From positions 62,001 to 126,000 of the forward strand of contig NZ_ABXW01000070.1 in the NCBI RefSeq assembly GCF_000173415.1: a stretch of 64,000 nt of DNA, written 5' to 3'. The stretch is from Providencia alcalifaciens DSM 30120 (lineage in GTDB: Bacteria > Pseudomonadota > Gammaproteobacteria > Enterobacterales > Enterobacteriaceae). The notes under the pieces are model-generated. The model did no database searches. It was not told the origin of the DNA and was given only the letters and a program-made list of their open reading frames with translations. Shown here piece by piece: positions 29,926 through 40,808 of this stretch; positions within the stretch are counted from its first letter, which is position 1, and each line of letters opens with the position of its first letter. The position numbers and the translations under genes were made by a program.

Positions 29926-31203
29926 TTATTGTTCTCTTGGGGGTAAATAAGGCTGTAGTAATTTCAGTAAGCGTTGTAATGCGCCTTGGTTTTCATGCAA
30001 TACTTCAGCCGCATGACGACCATAATACAAGCGGTAATCTTCATCAGACAATAAGCTCGTAACCGCTTGAGCCATGGATTCACTGTCTGTTACGGTAATC
30101 AATCCATCAGCTTGAATGAGCTTCGCGCAAATATCTTTAAAATTAAAGGTATGCGGTCCCATTAAAACTGGTAGTGCATGAGCCGCGGCTTCTAAGGGAT
30201 TATGCCCGCCAGTTTCGACTAAACTGCCACCAACAAAAGCAATATCTGCAATTCCATAAAGCAGCATAAGCTCACCCATGGTATCACCAATAACGACTTG
30301 CGTTTCTGGAGATGGGATAGCGCCACTACTACGTCGAATAAAACTGAGTCCAGCCTTTTGCGTCAACTCTTCCGCTTTAGCAAAACGTTCAGGGTGCCTT
30401 GGGACTAAAATTAACAATAGATTAGGAAACTTTTGCAGCAACTGTTGATGCGTCTGTAAAACAATAGCTTCTTCACCTTCATGGGTGCTCGTCGCAATCC
30501 ACACAGGTCGGTGTGCCGCCCACTGTCTGCGTAATGTAATGGCTTTAACCGCCAGTTCAGGGGTAACGGAAATATCAAATTTTAAGCTTCCCGTCACTTC
30601 TAACTGCTTACGCCTTAATCCTAATTGAATAAAACGCTCACCATCTTCTTGATGTTGAGCCGCAACCATCGTGACGTTTTGCAGCATACGTTTCACGAAG
30701 CTACCTAGTTTTTGGTAACCCGCGGCTGAACGTTCAGATAATCGAGCATTGGCGATCACTAATGGAATATTTCGCTTATGCAGTTGGTTGATCATATTGG
30801 GCCATAATTCCGTTTCCATAATAATGACCAACTTAGGGTCAACTTGTTTAAGAAAACGGTTCATTGAACCCGGTAAATCATAAGGTAGGTAAACATGGCT
30901 GATATCATCGCCAAAAGCAGACTGGACGCGCTCCGAGCCTGTTGGAGTCATTGTCGTGACAGTGATAGGGAGTGATGGATAGTGATGGCGTAATGCGCGA
31001 ACTAGGGGCACAGCCGCAAGAGTTTCCCCCACCGAGACTGAGTGCAACAAGATACCTTTCGGAACGACTTTTCCGCTACAAAAGCCATAACGTTCCCCCC
31101 AGCGTTTACGATACGCAGGCGCTTTACGGCTACGCAGTAATAAGCGTATCCAAATTAGTGGCTGGATGAGATAAAGAAGTACCTGATATACACGCAATAG
31201 CAT
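29926..31203 (-). CDS. waaA: Kdo transferase WaaA
   Basis: Adds Kdo residues to lipid IVA at the inner face of the inner membrane. About 425 residues: an N-terminal anchor (LLYLIQPLIWIRLLL), the GT30 catalytic region HSVSVGETLAAVPL with the conserved Glu, METELWPNM, and SLVETGGHNPLEAAAH in the donor domain. I start it at ATG 31203 (MLLRVYQ) to match the family; a frame open to 31251 would add 16 unrelated residues. It is oriented opposite to coaD, unlike the co-directional waaA-coaD of E. coli. Confidence 0.95.
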   Translation of the reverse strand: MLLRVYQVLLYLIQPLIWIRLLLRSRKAPAYRKRWGERYGFCSGKVVPKGILLHSVSVGETLAAVPLVRALRHHYPSLPITVTTMTPTGSERVQSAFGDDISHVYLPYDLPGSMNRFLKQVDPKLVIIMETELWPNMINQLHKRNIPLVIANARLSERSAAGYQKLGSFVKRMLQNVTMVAAQHQEDGERFIQLGLRRKQLEVTGSLKFDISVTPELAVKAITLRRQWAAHRPVWIATSTHEGEEAIVLQTHQQLLQKFPNLLLILVPRHPERFAKAEELTQKAGLSFIRRSSGAIPSPETQVVIGDTMGELMLLYGIADIAFVGGSLVETGGHNPLEAAAHALPVLMGPHTFNFKDICAKLIQADGLITVTDSESMAQAVTSLLSDEDYRLYYGRHAAEVLHENQGALQRLLKLLQPYLPPREQ

Positions 31204-31405
31204 TCGATCTGATTCACTTACCAAAATTGGCGGTATCTTACCATAAACCATTACTGAAAGTGTGTAGAATCTGTGCCTAAAATTAGACTTAAAATAAATG
31301 TATACCTATCCGTGCTTGTTGCAACAGAACCCAATTGCCGTTAATGTGGATTTCACCGTCACTTATTCATCTTTATATATTAGAATAAGCATTAATAAAC
31401 AATGA

Positions 31406-31903
<498 letters not shown>

Positions 31904-31906
31904 CAG

Positions 31907-32716
31907 TTAATTCTGACATTGAGGGCAATAAAAGGTTGTCCTCTGCCCTTGTTTAATGCTTTCAATCGGTGTTCCACATAAAGAGCATGGCTCACCTTTT
32001 TTCCCATAAACAAACAACTCTTGGGCAAAATAACCAGGCTTCCCATCTGACTGTAAGAAGTCTTTCAGAGTCGTTCCACCTTGCTCTATCGAACGTTGCA
32101 GCACTTTTTTAATCTGTGTCACGAGTTCAGTGATTTCATGGAGTGTCAGTGTATTCGTCAATTTTTCTGGTGAGATTTTTGACGCAAATAGCGCTTCGTT
32201 AGCATAAATATTTCCCACCCCAACAACCACTTTGTTATCCATCAACCACGGCTTAACCGCAACTTTACGTTTTGCCGCTAAATCAAATAAATACTGAGGG
32301 TTAAATTCATCTGAGAGAGGCTCAGGACCTAAGTGGGCAAGCACAGAGCTGGATGCTAAATCCTCACACCAAAGCCATGCACCAAAACGTCGAGGGTCGG
32401 TATAACGCAAAACTTTTCCATCACCTAAAATAAGATCTACATGGTCATGTTTTTCTTCTGGAAGTTCTTCGGTTAAAATCCTGACACTACCAGACATGCC
32501 CAAGTGGACAATAATCCATCCTTTGCGCAGCTCAATCAGCAAATATTTTGCCCGGCGTTGGACACTTAGCACGGTTTCATCAGATAAACGTTTGATTTGT
32601 TCACTGACCGGCCAACGTAAACGTTCATTACGCACAATCGCATAACTAATTGTATTACCAACCAAATGAGGCTCAATACCTCGGCGACTGGTTTCAACCT
32701 CGGGTAGTTCTGGCAT
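31907..32716 (-). CDS. mutM: Formamidopyrimidine-DNA glycosylase
   Basis: Excises 8-oxoguanine and formamidopyrimidines. The start at 32716 is fixed by chemistry: the N-terminal proline after Met (MPELPEVET) is the catalytic nucleophile, so the upstream in-frame start at 32728 is excluded. The 269-residue protein ends with a zinc finger formed by CSLCGTP and CPQC and carries the [10 protein letters not shown] helix-two-turn-helix region. Confidence 0.96.
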   Translation of the reverse strand: MPELPEVETSRRGIEPHLVGNTISYAIVRNERLRWPVSEQIKRLSDETVLSVQRRAKYLLIELRKGWIIVHLGMSGSVRILTEELPEEKHDHVDLILGDGKVLRYTDPRRFGAWLWCEDLASSSVLAHLGPEPLSDEFNPQYLFDLAAKRKVAVKPWLMDNKVVVGVGNIYANEALFASKISPEKLTNTLTLHEITELVTQIKKVLQRSIEQGGTTLKDFLQSDGKPGYFAQELFVYGKKGEPCSLCGTPIESIKQGQRTTFYCPQCQN

Positions 32717-32831
32717 GGTGAGCTCCAATCTCTCTTATATAAATTCAATCATTTCTTCTAAGTTGAATTAACATCAGTTATTCTAATGAGAAATATTTTA
32801 TCCATTATCATCATTTCTGAGCAATGATATT

Positions 32832-34100
32832 ATGACCAAATTATCTTTCAGCAATAATTTTTTAGTTCAATCATGTCATCGATATCTTCCCACCCTGATG
32901 CTCGGATTGTGTTTTATTGCAATTTTGTTATTACCTTTTAAACCTGATATTACCAGTAAAATATTTAATTTTGCAGGCATACTTTCAGTTTTAACATTTT
33001 TATCCTCACCTAAGGTATATTTAAAAAACAAAATAGTCATTGTTGCTATCCCTTTATTTTTGATTGGTATAACTCATCTGATTTGGGTAGAACTTTACAA
33101 AACAAGTGATTCTATTTATAGAAATGTCTACCATGGATACTTCCAAATGGGGAAAATAGCTCTGTTTGGTAGCTTTATATTACTTATCACCCATAATGCG
33201 TTGAAAAATATTTTAATCTCGAAGTTGCATTTAATAACCGCAACAATAAGCCAGATAAGCATACTGGGTTATACTGTGTATCAAGAGTTTTACCTCCATA
33301 TTCCAAGAGTTGAGTTAGCATTTCATAATGCCTCAAATGCTACTGGGGCAGCTTATGCCATGATATTTTTATCTTTATATGCACAATTTATCTTTTTATC
33401 TCACGGCTCAAGGATAAAATATTATTTATATTCTCTATCTATTTTAATCACTTTTTTCTGTGTAGTTCTAACTGAAACGAGAGCGGGAATTTTATTGTAT
33501 CCAGTTATTAGCCTCTGTATCTTTTTTCTTTATTTTAGACAAAATAAAAATTTAAAATTAAAATTTGTGTTGTTCCCTATCATTGCGGCGTTAATTATAT
33601 GCGCAATCTTTAGCGAAACAATTATACAAAGAATGCAAAGTGCTAGTAATGAAATCATTGCCTATATCAAAAATGACTCTACATCCACATCTGTTGGAGA
33701 TCGGCTATCTATGATCCAAACTGGATTTTATGCATCTAATGGATTTCTATGGCAATCAGCAGAAGAAAGAAATAGTAAAATTATCGAATTGGCAAAGAAT
33801 GATAAAAGATTCGCTGGTGCAATTGAGCATATGCAAGCCCATTTACATAATGATCTAATGGAAGAATTATCCACCAAAGGCTGGATTAATGGTGTTCTTC
33901 TTATCTTATTATTCTATGTCGCAATATTTGCATATGGCTATAAACAAGCCAAAAACCCTTTTATCTTAGGGTTTACATTCGTTTTAATCGGGTTAGGACT
34001 TAGTGATACATTGATTATTTCAACTCAAGTATCACTATCGTGGGTATTAGTGCTTATTCTTATGACTAGCTGCTTTTCTTCACGATTGAAACTCTCATAA
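32832..34100 (+). CDS. waaL: O-antigen ligase WaaL
   Basis: Inner-membrane ligase joining undecaprenyl-linked O-antigen to the lipid A-core in the periplasm. It has 422 residues with about ten to twelve hydrophobic segments and a large periplasmic loop between about residues 265 and 345. The TETRAGIL motif (near residue 217) and HLHNDLMEELSTKGW (near 335) are typical of the O-antigen ligase family, the latter holding the conserved His. Located in the core locus, which favours WaaL over Wzy. Its last six bases overlap the end of the convergent GT2 gene. Confidence 0.88.
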   Translation: MTKLSFSNNFLVQSCHRYLPTLMLGLCFIAILLLPFKPDITSKIFNFAGILSVLTFLSSPKVYLKNKIVIVAIPLFLIGITHLIWVELYKTSDSIYRNVYHGYFQMGKIALFGSFILLITHNALKNILISKLHLITATISQISILGYTVYQEFYLHIPRVELAFHNASNATGAAYAMIFLSLYAQFIFLSHGSRIKYYLYSLSILITFFCVVLTETRAGILLYPVISLCIFFLYFRQNKNLKLKFVLFPIIAALIICAIFSETIIQRMQSASNEIIAYIKNDSTSTSVGDRLSMIQTGFYASNGFLWQSAEERNSKIIELAKNDKRFAGAIEHMQAHLHNDLMEELSTKGWINGVLLILLFYVAIFAYGYKQAKNPFILGFTFVLIGLGLSDTLIISTQVSLSWVLVLILMTSCFSSRLKLS

Positions 34101-35099
34101 TTTGGTATTTTTCTTAGTATAAAACACGTTAATTAGAGCCCAAATGGTCGGGTTATTAAATGCAATAATCTTTGCTCTTTTTTTATATTTCTTGGGTAAT
34201 ACACTAATATCATAATCGGCAAAGAATTTCTGGTTATTCAGGCTGGCTAGCTCACGGTACTTTTTAGCTAGAAACAGTTTCCAGCCATATCTCAATTTAC
34301 TACTGAACACATTTGAAGCTAATTGATGGCAAACGAAACTGTGATCTTCCCCTGTATAAATTTGCTTAATTTCTTTTTCTATCGTCACCTTAGCATCGAT
34401 ATCATGAAAATAATCTTCTTTAGTCCATGCAGAGGTTGTTAAAGAGCCCTTTCGATACTGATGGTGATATAAGTAACTTAAACAAATGTTTAGTTTCGCT
34501 ACAGATAATATCTGGCATATAAATAAAATGTCTTCCGCTAAGCGTAAATCTGGATTAAATCGAATATTTACTTTGTCTAAAAATGACTTTGAAATTAACA
34601 TTGAACCTATATGGAATGACATATCACCTAAAAGGTACTGACTAAGAATTCTTTGGCAATCATTAGACTTAGGTAATTTTTCAACCGTATTAGCGTAATG
34701 TTTATAATACCCACAGAGTTGAACATCAACTTTATTTTGGTTAATTTTCTCAACAAGCGTTTCCAAAAATGTCGGTTCTAATTTATCATCACTATCAAGG
34801 AAACAGATATACTCACCCTCAGCATATGTAATACCAGTATTACGAGCTTTAGAAACACCACCATTAGGCGTAGTAATAACCTTAAAATTTAGGTTATTAC
34901 CCAATTTTTTGGTAATAACCTCTACCGTGTTATCGGTTGAACCATCATTAATAATCACAATCTGATAATTCGAATAGGTTTGCTGTAAAACTGAATCAAT
35001 AGTCTTACAGATGAATGACGCTGAGTTATATACAGGAATAATGACTGAAACTAAGCCATTCTGGATTTGATTACTCTTTAAAAAATGTTGGTTATCCAT
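34095..35099 (-). CDS. Glycosyltransferase family 2 (LPS core)
   Basis: A GT-A transferase of 334 residues. VSVIIPVYNSASFI and IVIINDGSTDNT form the nucleotide-binding half, followed by SKARNTGI and CFLDSDD, the metal-binding DxD. The C-terminal third is Lys-rich and aromatic, as in membrane-associated core transferases. ATG 35099 (MDNQHF) is my choice; an in-frame ATG at 35120 is possible, and neither has a strong ribosome-binding site. Visibly A+T-rich like its neighbours. Probably adds an outer-core sugar. Confidence 0.8.
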   Translation of the reverse strand: MDNQHFLKSNQIQNGLVSVIIPVYNSASFICKTIDSVLQQTYSNYQIVIINDGSTDNTVEVITKKLGNNLNFKVITTPNGGVSKARNTGITYAEGEYICFLDSDDKLEPTFLETLVEKINQNKVDVQLCGYYKHYANTVEKLPKSNDCQRILSQYLLGDMSFHIGSMLISKSFLDKVNIRFNPDLRLAEDILFICQILSVAKLNICLSYLYHHQYRKGSLTTSAWTKEDYFHDIDAKVTIEKEIKQIYTGEDHSFVCHQLASNVFSSKLRYGWKLFLAKKYRELASLNNQKFFADYDISVLPKKYKKRAKIIAFNNPTIWALINVFYTKKNTKL

Positions 35100-35280
35100 A
35101 CAATTATGCCGTAGAATCATTAATAAATATATCTATGCATATAGATTAAACCAATCATAAATTAATGTATATGCCCATTTTATCTGATACTCAAATTTAC
35201 ACTTTTCTATTGAAGAACAATTTAAGTTAAATACGCTAAGCGCTTATTTTAGACATTACAGACCCTATTGGCCTTGAAAA

Positions 35281-36835
35281 ATGAAAGAAAATATAGATAT
35301 AAAAAAAGTACTATTTACCATTATCTCTCTCGTCATTCTTGTTATTTTTTCTAAAATGATGCTTAAAGGAGCTGGTATTGCACATCCTAGTGTCCGCGAA
35401 ATAACGCTAGTTTGTTTATTTTTTATTATTTTAAGCTCATCTAAAAAAGCCTATTGGTATTTGGGATCTATATTCACCATAGCCTATGTTATATATACTC
35501 CAATAGGATTAACATTTGGTATTCCAACCTATCAATATTTAGCATCATTAATTGCCACAGATGCTCTAGAAACACAGGAATTTTTCACTCAAATTCCGAT
35601 TAAAAACTATTTATCTAGTTTAGTAATTATTGGTGGGTTCATTGCCTTTAAAAAAATAATTACAATAAAAAAAATTAACCTATATAGAAATAAGACCTTA
35701 ATGATTTGCCTCGTGATTATTGCCCTAATCAACCAATCTCCATTTCAATTTTTCAATGAAAGCTATCAATCTTTTGTCAATCTGAAAGATGAAGTGAATT
35801 CATTAAGCGATTTGACAAAAAAGAGTGAATGGGGTCAGTCTGAGCTAAAAAATAATAATACTCAGTATGATGACTATGTTTTGATTATCGGGGAAAGCGT
35901 CCGACGTGATTATATGGGAATTTATGGTTACCCAATAAACAACACGCCATTTTTATCTAAAGTAAATGGAACCATTGTTGAAGGATTAACTGCAGGTGGT
36001 ACCAATACCATATCCTCATTACGTTTAATGTTAACCTCCGCTAATAAAACTGATTGGCAACCTAACTATGGGTTAAATTTTATCGACCTCGCTAAATCCG
36101 CTGGAATAAAAACATATTGGTTATCTAACCAAGGGTTTATCGGTGATATACGATACTCCAATTAGTTTTATTGCATCTCGCAGTGATACGAAAAAATTTA
36201 TCAAAATTGGGGCGTATAACTCAAGTAATGCAAGTGATTTTGAACTCATTGATATGTTCAAAAAAGAACTCAATTCCAAGATAGCGGAAAAACAAAAAAG
36301 ATTATTTGTTGTTCATCTTTACGGCTCACACCCTGACGCCTGTGCAAGAATTGAAGATTATGGTAATCAATACATTACGAAAGATGAAAAATATAATAAT
36401 GTTTCCTGCTATGTAACGAGCATTCAAAAGACAGATGAAATCATCGAGAAAATTTATAATTTGTTAGGTGAACAAGAAAAAAGAGATAAACGTACTTTTT
36501 CTATTCTTTATTTTTCTGATCATGGTCTATCTCATAGCGAAGTTAACAATGAAATTCGAATGAATTTAAGCAACTCTACAGCAAAAGTTCTCGAAATCCC
36601 ATTGATTAAAATATCATCTGATGATAAAGAAAGAATAATGGTGAAAAATTTTAAATCTGGCTTACTATTTGTAGATGGACTCGCTAATTGGCTAGGCATT
36701 AATAATAGTAAAGTTGATTCAAACCATAGTTTATTTACACCTAAAGATGATGTCACTGATTATGGGCTATATAATAAGTATTCTAAGCTAAAAAACTTAG
36801 ACAGTGACCAAGCTATTGATATTAGAGAAAAATAA
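35281..36835 (+). pseudogene. Phosphoethanolamine transferase (CptA/EptA-like), frameshifted
   Basis: Membrane-anchored alkaline-phosphatase-superfamily enzyme that would add phosphoethanolamine to LPS core or lipid A. Frame 1 (35281-36165) gives four to five membrane spans, then the catalytic domain with IIGESVRRDYMG and the catalytic Thr region GGTNTISSLR. It breaks after SNQGFIGD; a frame shifted by one resumes exactly with YDTPISFIASRSD and continues through HLYGSHPD and the metal-binding SDHG to 36835. One extra A (around 36148) or two missing bases explain it; the site is not a homopolymer. Restored length is about 517 residues. Confidence 0.8.
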
Positions 36836-36843
36836 TTCTTATG

Positions 36844-36877
36844 CGGTGGTGATTAATAATCACCACCGTTAATTTTT
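36844..36877. terminator. Terminator between ept and the GT8 operon
   Basis: Eleven-base perfect stem CGGTGGTGATT (36844-36854) and AATCACCACCG (36858-36868), loop AAT, followed on the + strand by a T-rich tail. The minus-strand tail is weaker. Confidence 0.75.
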
Positions 36878-37853
36878 ATTTAAACTTTTTATATTTAATC
36901 AAACTAGAAATTCCAGTTAAAAACTTCTTCTGATTAAATTCATGTTTATATCTCTCTTGATACTCTGGTTTTTTCTTTGCATCAACTAATTCATCATTTT
37001 TCCAAGGTGATGTTTCAAAAGCGACTTTAAACGTTTGACTTGCTGGGTAATTAACCGCCCAATAGTGCCAAGGTTTGGTCGCCCCTGTATAATGAATTAA
37101 TTTAGTTTCTGATGTAATATAGTCTTTATAATTCTCATGTTCTAATTCATTCTTTAGAGTATAAATGCAATTATAATCTCTTGGCAGATAAATATTCTGG
37201 CAATTAAATATGATATTTAACGCATCTTGATCTAAATATTTTAATGTCTTTCCTGTGTGGTTATTCGTAATCAAGTTAAATGCCTGCTTAGTGAATTTAT
37301 TTTTATCCCAAACTTTTAGATTCAGAAAAATAACGCCAGCATTAAAATATTTATCTTTTATCTGAGGCATAGAAAGACGGTCAACACAAGAAATCTGCAT
37401 GTTTGGTACATCCGGAATAACAGCTGCATACTCTCCATTAAAAGCAATATCTATATATTTTCTCAAGCTGCCTTTACAAAAGACATCCGCATCCAAATAT
37501 AAAATAGATGATAATGTTTCACATAAATGATCAAAAATAAAAAATCTGAAATAGGTCGCGTAAGACCAAACATGAGATATTGGTAGTTTTTTTAGTTCAT
37601 CCGCATTAATGATGTAAATATCGATATTAACATTCTCATTTAATGTTAATTTTTCTAATTTAGATAAAAATTCATCATTCATATAATCAGTAAATAGATG
37701 GAATTTTAGCTTAATATCTGAATTATTAATAATAATTGAGTTCATAGATAAACCAGAACCAAATAAAAATCCTTTATCTACACCATAGGCAATATTTAGT
37801 TCAGCAGCACCATTTTGTGCTCCCAACTCGATTTTTTCTTTTATTAAGTTCAC
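36876..37853 (-). CDS. Glycosyltransferase family 8 (LPS core)
   Basis: A 325-residue retaining transferase of the WaaI/WaaJ/WaaO type. It has the N-terminal IAYGVDKGFLFGSGLSMNS, the DxD metal motif in LYLDADVFCKG (near residue 120), FNAGVIFLNL, DQDALN and the late HYTGATKPW, all GT8 signatures. It lies 12 bases after a paralogous GT8 gene on the same strand and probably adds a hexose to the outer core. The specific sugar cannot be told. Confidence 0.87.
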   Translation of the reverse strand: MNLIKEKIELGAQNGAAELNIAYGVDKGFLFGSGLSMNSIIINNSDIKLKFHLFTDYMNDEFLSKLEKLTLNENVNIDIYIINADELKKLPISHVWSYATYFRFFIFDHLCETLSSILYLDADVFCKGSLRKYIDIAFNGEYAAVIPDVPNMQISCVDRLSMPQIKDKYFNAGVIFLNLKVWDKNKFTKQAFNLITNNHTGKTLKYLDQDALNIIFNCQNIYLPRDYNCIYTLKNELEHENYKDYITSETKLIHYTGATKPWHYWAVNYPASQTFKVAFETSPWKNDELVDAKKKPEYQERYKHEFNQKKFLTGISSLIKYKKFK

Positions 37854-37865
37854 GTAAATACCTAT

Positions 37866-38867
37866 TTATATTTTACTAAAAAAATATGCTATATAATTTT
37901 TGAAAGCAAAAAAATACTTTCTTTGATTAATATTATGCTTTGCACAATACCGTAGATGATTGCTGCTTTTTGCTTTAAGCAATGGTACATTTCGCCATGG
38001 AGAGACAGCCCTCGCCTCTAAAAATGGTTGTGCTGTCTCATAATTAGCCCACTCATGCCACGGTTTTGTTGGGCCCACATAATGAATAAATACAGTAGTT
38101 CGTTTTACGGGAAAATCAAAACTCTTTTTTAACTCGTAGTTCAAGCTAAATTGAGTATTAAAAATAGAACTAATAAATAATACACTATCCGTTAATAAGA
38201 TATTTAGCACGTCTTGGTCAGGATAAACCAGTCTATGGCTAACCTCGTTATCCATCAGTAACGCCATCGATTTTTCTGTTACATTGTTCGTTTTCCACGT
38301 CCGTAGATTTATATACATGACGCCGCTATTAAAATAGCCTTTCGATACAGATGGGAAACCTAATGAATCGGCTCTTTTTTGCCACCAGGCCTTATCTCGC
38401 TCAGGAACAACCGCCGCAATATAACCCAATAAGTTATGGCTTAGGAGCTCATCGATATTACGGTTACAGACCACATCTGCATCGAGATAAAGTAAATAAT
38501 CTATTTTATCCTTAAAATATTCTGCGATAATAAATCTAAAATAGATAGCATGAGTCCAGTTTTTGGTCGTAGGTAGCTTTTTAACGTTATTTGAATCAAT
38601 AAAATAAATCGTAATTTTTGTATTATATAAGTGACAAATTTCAGCAAATTTAGCGATATCTTCGTCACTCATTGAATTATCAATAAAGATATGAAATGCA
38701 AACTGAATGTGTGGATTATGCATCAATAAAGATACAATCGAGACGCCGCTACCATACAAAAAATTATGATCAATCCCATATGCAACATGCTGGCATGACG
38801 AATCATCTATCTCGATATTTCCAATCGGAATTGTTTTTTTTACCATACCATCAAAATTAATTACCAT
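37866..38867 (-). CDS. Glycosyltransferase family 8 (LPS core), paralogue
   Basis: A 333-residue GT8 protein collinear with the next gene downstream, suggesting an old duplication. VAYGIDHNFLYGSGVSI, LYLDADVVCNRN (DxD), FNSGVMYINL, DQDVLN and HYVGPTKPW mark the family. In enterobacterial cores, successive GT8 enzymes add successive hexoses; that order is inference here. It follows waaP by 25 bases in the waaQ operon. Confidence 0.87.
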   Translation of the reverse strand: MVINFDGMVKKTIPIGNIEIDDSSCQHVAYGIDHNFLYGSGVSIVSLLMHNPHIQFAFHIFIDNSMSDEDIAKFAEICHLYNTKITIYFIDSNNVKKLPTTKNWTHAIYFRFIIAEYFKDKIDYLLYLDADVVCNRNIDELLSHNLLGYIAAVVPERDKAWWQKRADSLGFPSVSKGYFNSGVMYINLRTWKTNNVTEKSMALLMDNEVSHRLVYPDQDVLNILLTDSVLFISSIFNTQFSLNYELKKSFDFPVKRTTVFIHYVGPTKPWHEWANYETAQPFLEARAVSPWRNVPLLKAKSSNHLRYCAKHNINQRKYFFAFKNYIAYFFSKI

Positions 38868-38892
38868 GCCTATGTTCCATACCGAATTTTAA

Positions 38893-39690
38893 TTACAAGC
38901 CGCGTTTTTCAGTTCTTTCTTTAATTCGCTTTGCCTTACTTTTTGCTTCAGCCATCAAACTAAATTCTTTAGTTAGTATCTCTTTTAACGGCAGATCAAA
39001 ATAAATCTTCATAAATCTGAAAATATCGCGCTGCGTCAAACCGATTTCTAATGAAGAAAAGTATAGCCCAATCAAATCCTTATTTCGCCAACGGGTAGGG
39101 ACTGAAGATCTTAACTGTGCACGATGTAAATCAATGACTGAAATTTTTAAATCTTGCTGATTTTCCGTAAACGGTAAATGCAGTAAGAAATGGCAGATAT
39201 AGCAGTCGCGATGGTTAATACCGATGCTATGCATCTTACGTACCATTTCAGCGACTCGCTGGATCAACATTTGCTTAGTTTTGAATTTAGGCGGTTGAGT
39301 GACCCAATTAGCGCAGTAATCTTCTAAGCTCACTGTCGGCGTTAAATCTTCAGTGATAATAAATGAATGACGGCGAAGTGGATTCCAACCTTTTTGCCCG
39401 AAAGCTCGCCCGTTCATTGTATCAACGCCGGCTTCAGTTAATCGATGAATAGCATTCCACTCACGGTCTGCACCTAACACAGGTAAACGGAATGAAAATA
39501 AATTCTTCAAAACTTCTTTTAGTGTCGTACCGTAGTGGATCTTAATAAAATAGCTTTTATCATCGAGCTGAAAACGTAACGTTCGACGTGTTTCTAATGC
39601 ACGAAAAACTTCACCATCCAGTTTGTCTGTCTCAGCAAACGGGTCTTTATCTTTCCATAATTCGTTAAAAGGCGCTTTTAACTCAACCAT
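38893..39690 (-). CDS. waaP: LPS core heptose I kinase WaaP
   Basis: Phosphorylates the first heptose, a change that stabilises the outer membrane. The 265-residue protein is close to E. coli WaaP along its length: the start [25 protein letters not shown], the kinase loop [13 protein letters not shown] with the catalytic Asp, and SVIDLHRAQ with the metal-binding Asp. Its start overlaps the waaG end by eight bases, supporting translational coupling. Confidence 0.95.
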   Translation of the reverse strand: MVELKAPFNELWKDKDPFAETDKLDGEVFRALETRRTLRFQLDDKSYFIKIHYGTTLKEVLKNLFSFRLPVLGADREWNAIHRLTEAGVDTMNGRAFGQKGWNPLRRHSFIITEDLTPTVSLEDYCANWVTQPPKFKTKQMLIQRVAEMVRKMHSIGINHRDCYICHFLLHLPFTENQQDLKISVIDLHRAQLRSSVPTRWRNKDLIGLYFSSLEIGLTQRDIFRFMKIYFDLPLKEILTKEFSLMAEAKSKAKRIKERTEKRGL

Positions 39691-40807
39691 TAGAGCATCC
39701 TAAAATAATATCGGCCGCTTTTTCCGGTAAACTATACAGATCTTCTGCATCTGAATAATATTTTGCATTGTTTGCCCATTGAACCAGTTTCTGAGTATCT
39801 TGCAAACTATCGCATAGTGACTGATTTAAAATAGACTGTTCGAACGGCTCCGCTATCACTACGCCACATTGCGCTTTATTGATAAATGATGCATAACCAC
39901 ACACTTCGGTCACAATAATCGGTAATCCTGCCACAATGGCCTCAAGAAGTACGATTCCTGCCGCTTCTTGATAAGCTGGATGCATTAATAAATCAGCAGC
40001 TGCCATTAACTCAGCGATATCATTGCGTCCGCTAAAAAATGACACTTGTTTTGCAATCCCTAAGCTTTCCGCGAGTTTCTGATACTTAGCAGGTTTATCT
40101 TGTCCAACGACCATTAATAATGTGTTATTTCTGATGGTTTCGGGCAGTGCAGCCATTGCTTTAAGGGTTCTATCAACCCCTTTACGCTTAAAATCGGATC
40201 CCACTTGAAGCAATAAAAAAGCGGAATCAGGTATTTGATTTTTTTCTCGATAAATACGCTTCGCATCAGCAATTTGCTGGTCATATTTTCGGTCAATGGC
40301 AATGCCTGGGGGAAGCATATGAAAACGTTCAAACTCAGTTGCATAATGCTTTTCAAAATGAGCAATTTGATGAGGGGTAAGCATCATTAGCTGGGTTGGC
40401 TGACCTTTTTGGAAGACCGCTTTTTCAAACGCAGCATAATGTTTATAACGTGGAGTCAGCTTATAGAAAAACCCTTTCTCTTCTGCGACTTTTTGCGCAT
40501 AACAAACATCCGCAGCAAAATAAACATCTAACCCCGGCATTTTATTAAAACCAACAATCCTATCTGCAGGATGTTGCTTCAGATCTGCCATCACCCACTC
40601 ATAATATTGCCGATTCCGACCATGGTTAGTGCCTGAGCTAACAGGAACAATAACAATTTCAAACTGTTCCGGTCTTTCGCCTTCCCATGATTGGGTATAA
40701 ACGCGAATGTGATGCCCGCGAGCTTGGCACGCTGTCGCAATACGTAAAAAGTCCCGTTGTAACCCACCGAATGGGAAATATTTATACAGACAGAATGCCA
40801 ATACCAT
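39683..40807 (-). CDS. waaG: LPS glucosyltransferase I WaaG
   Basis: Adds the first outer-core glucose to heptose II. The 374-residue GT4 protein begins [18 protein letters not shown], has [18 protein letters not shown] near residue 90, [13 protein letters not shown], and the E-x7-E motif in [12 protein letters not shown]. The gene lies between waaQ (one base upstream) and waaP, the conserved waaQ-waaG-waaP order. Confidence 0.95.
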   Translation of the reverse strand: MVLAFCLYKYFPFGGLQRDFLRIATACQARGHHIRVYTQSWEGERPEQFEIVIVPVSSGTNHGRNRQYYEWVMADLKQHPADRIVGFNKMPGLDVYFAADVCYAQKVAEEKGFFYKLTPRYKHYAAFEKAVFQKGQPTQLMMLTPHQIAHFEKHYATEFERFHMLPPGIAIDRKYDQQIADAKRIYREKNQIPDSAFLLLQVGSDFKRKGVDRTLKAMAALPETIRNNTLLMVVGQDKPAKYQKLAESLGIAKQVSFFSGRNDIAELMAAADLLMHPAYQEAAGIVLLEAIVAGLPIIVTEVCGYASFINKAQCGVVIAEPFEQSILNQSLCDSLQDTQKLVQWANNAKYYSDAEDLYSLPEKAADIILGCSNG

Positions 40808-40808
40808 A

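Noticed and set aside
30972-31169. Small + frame inside waaA
   Set aside because: Antisense shadow of a conserved gene.
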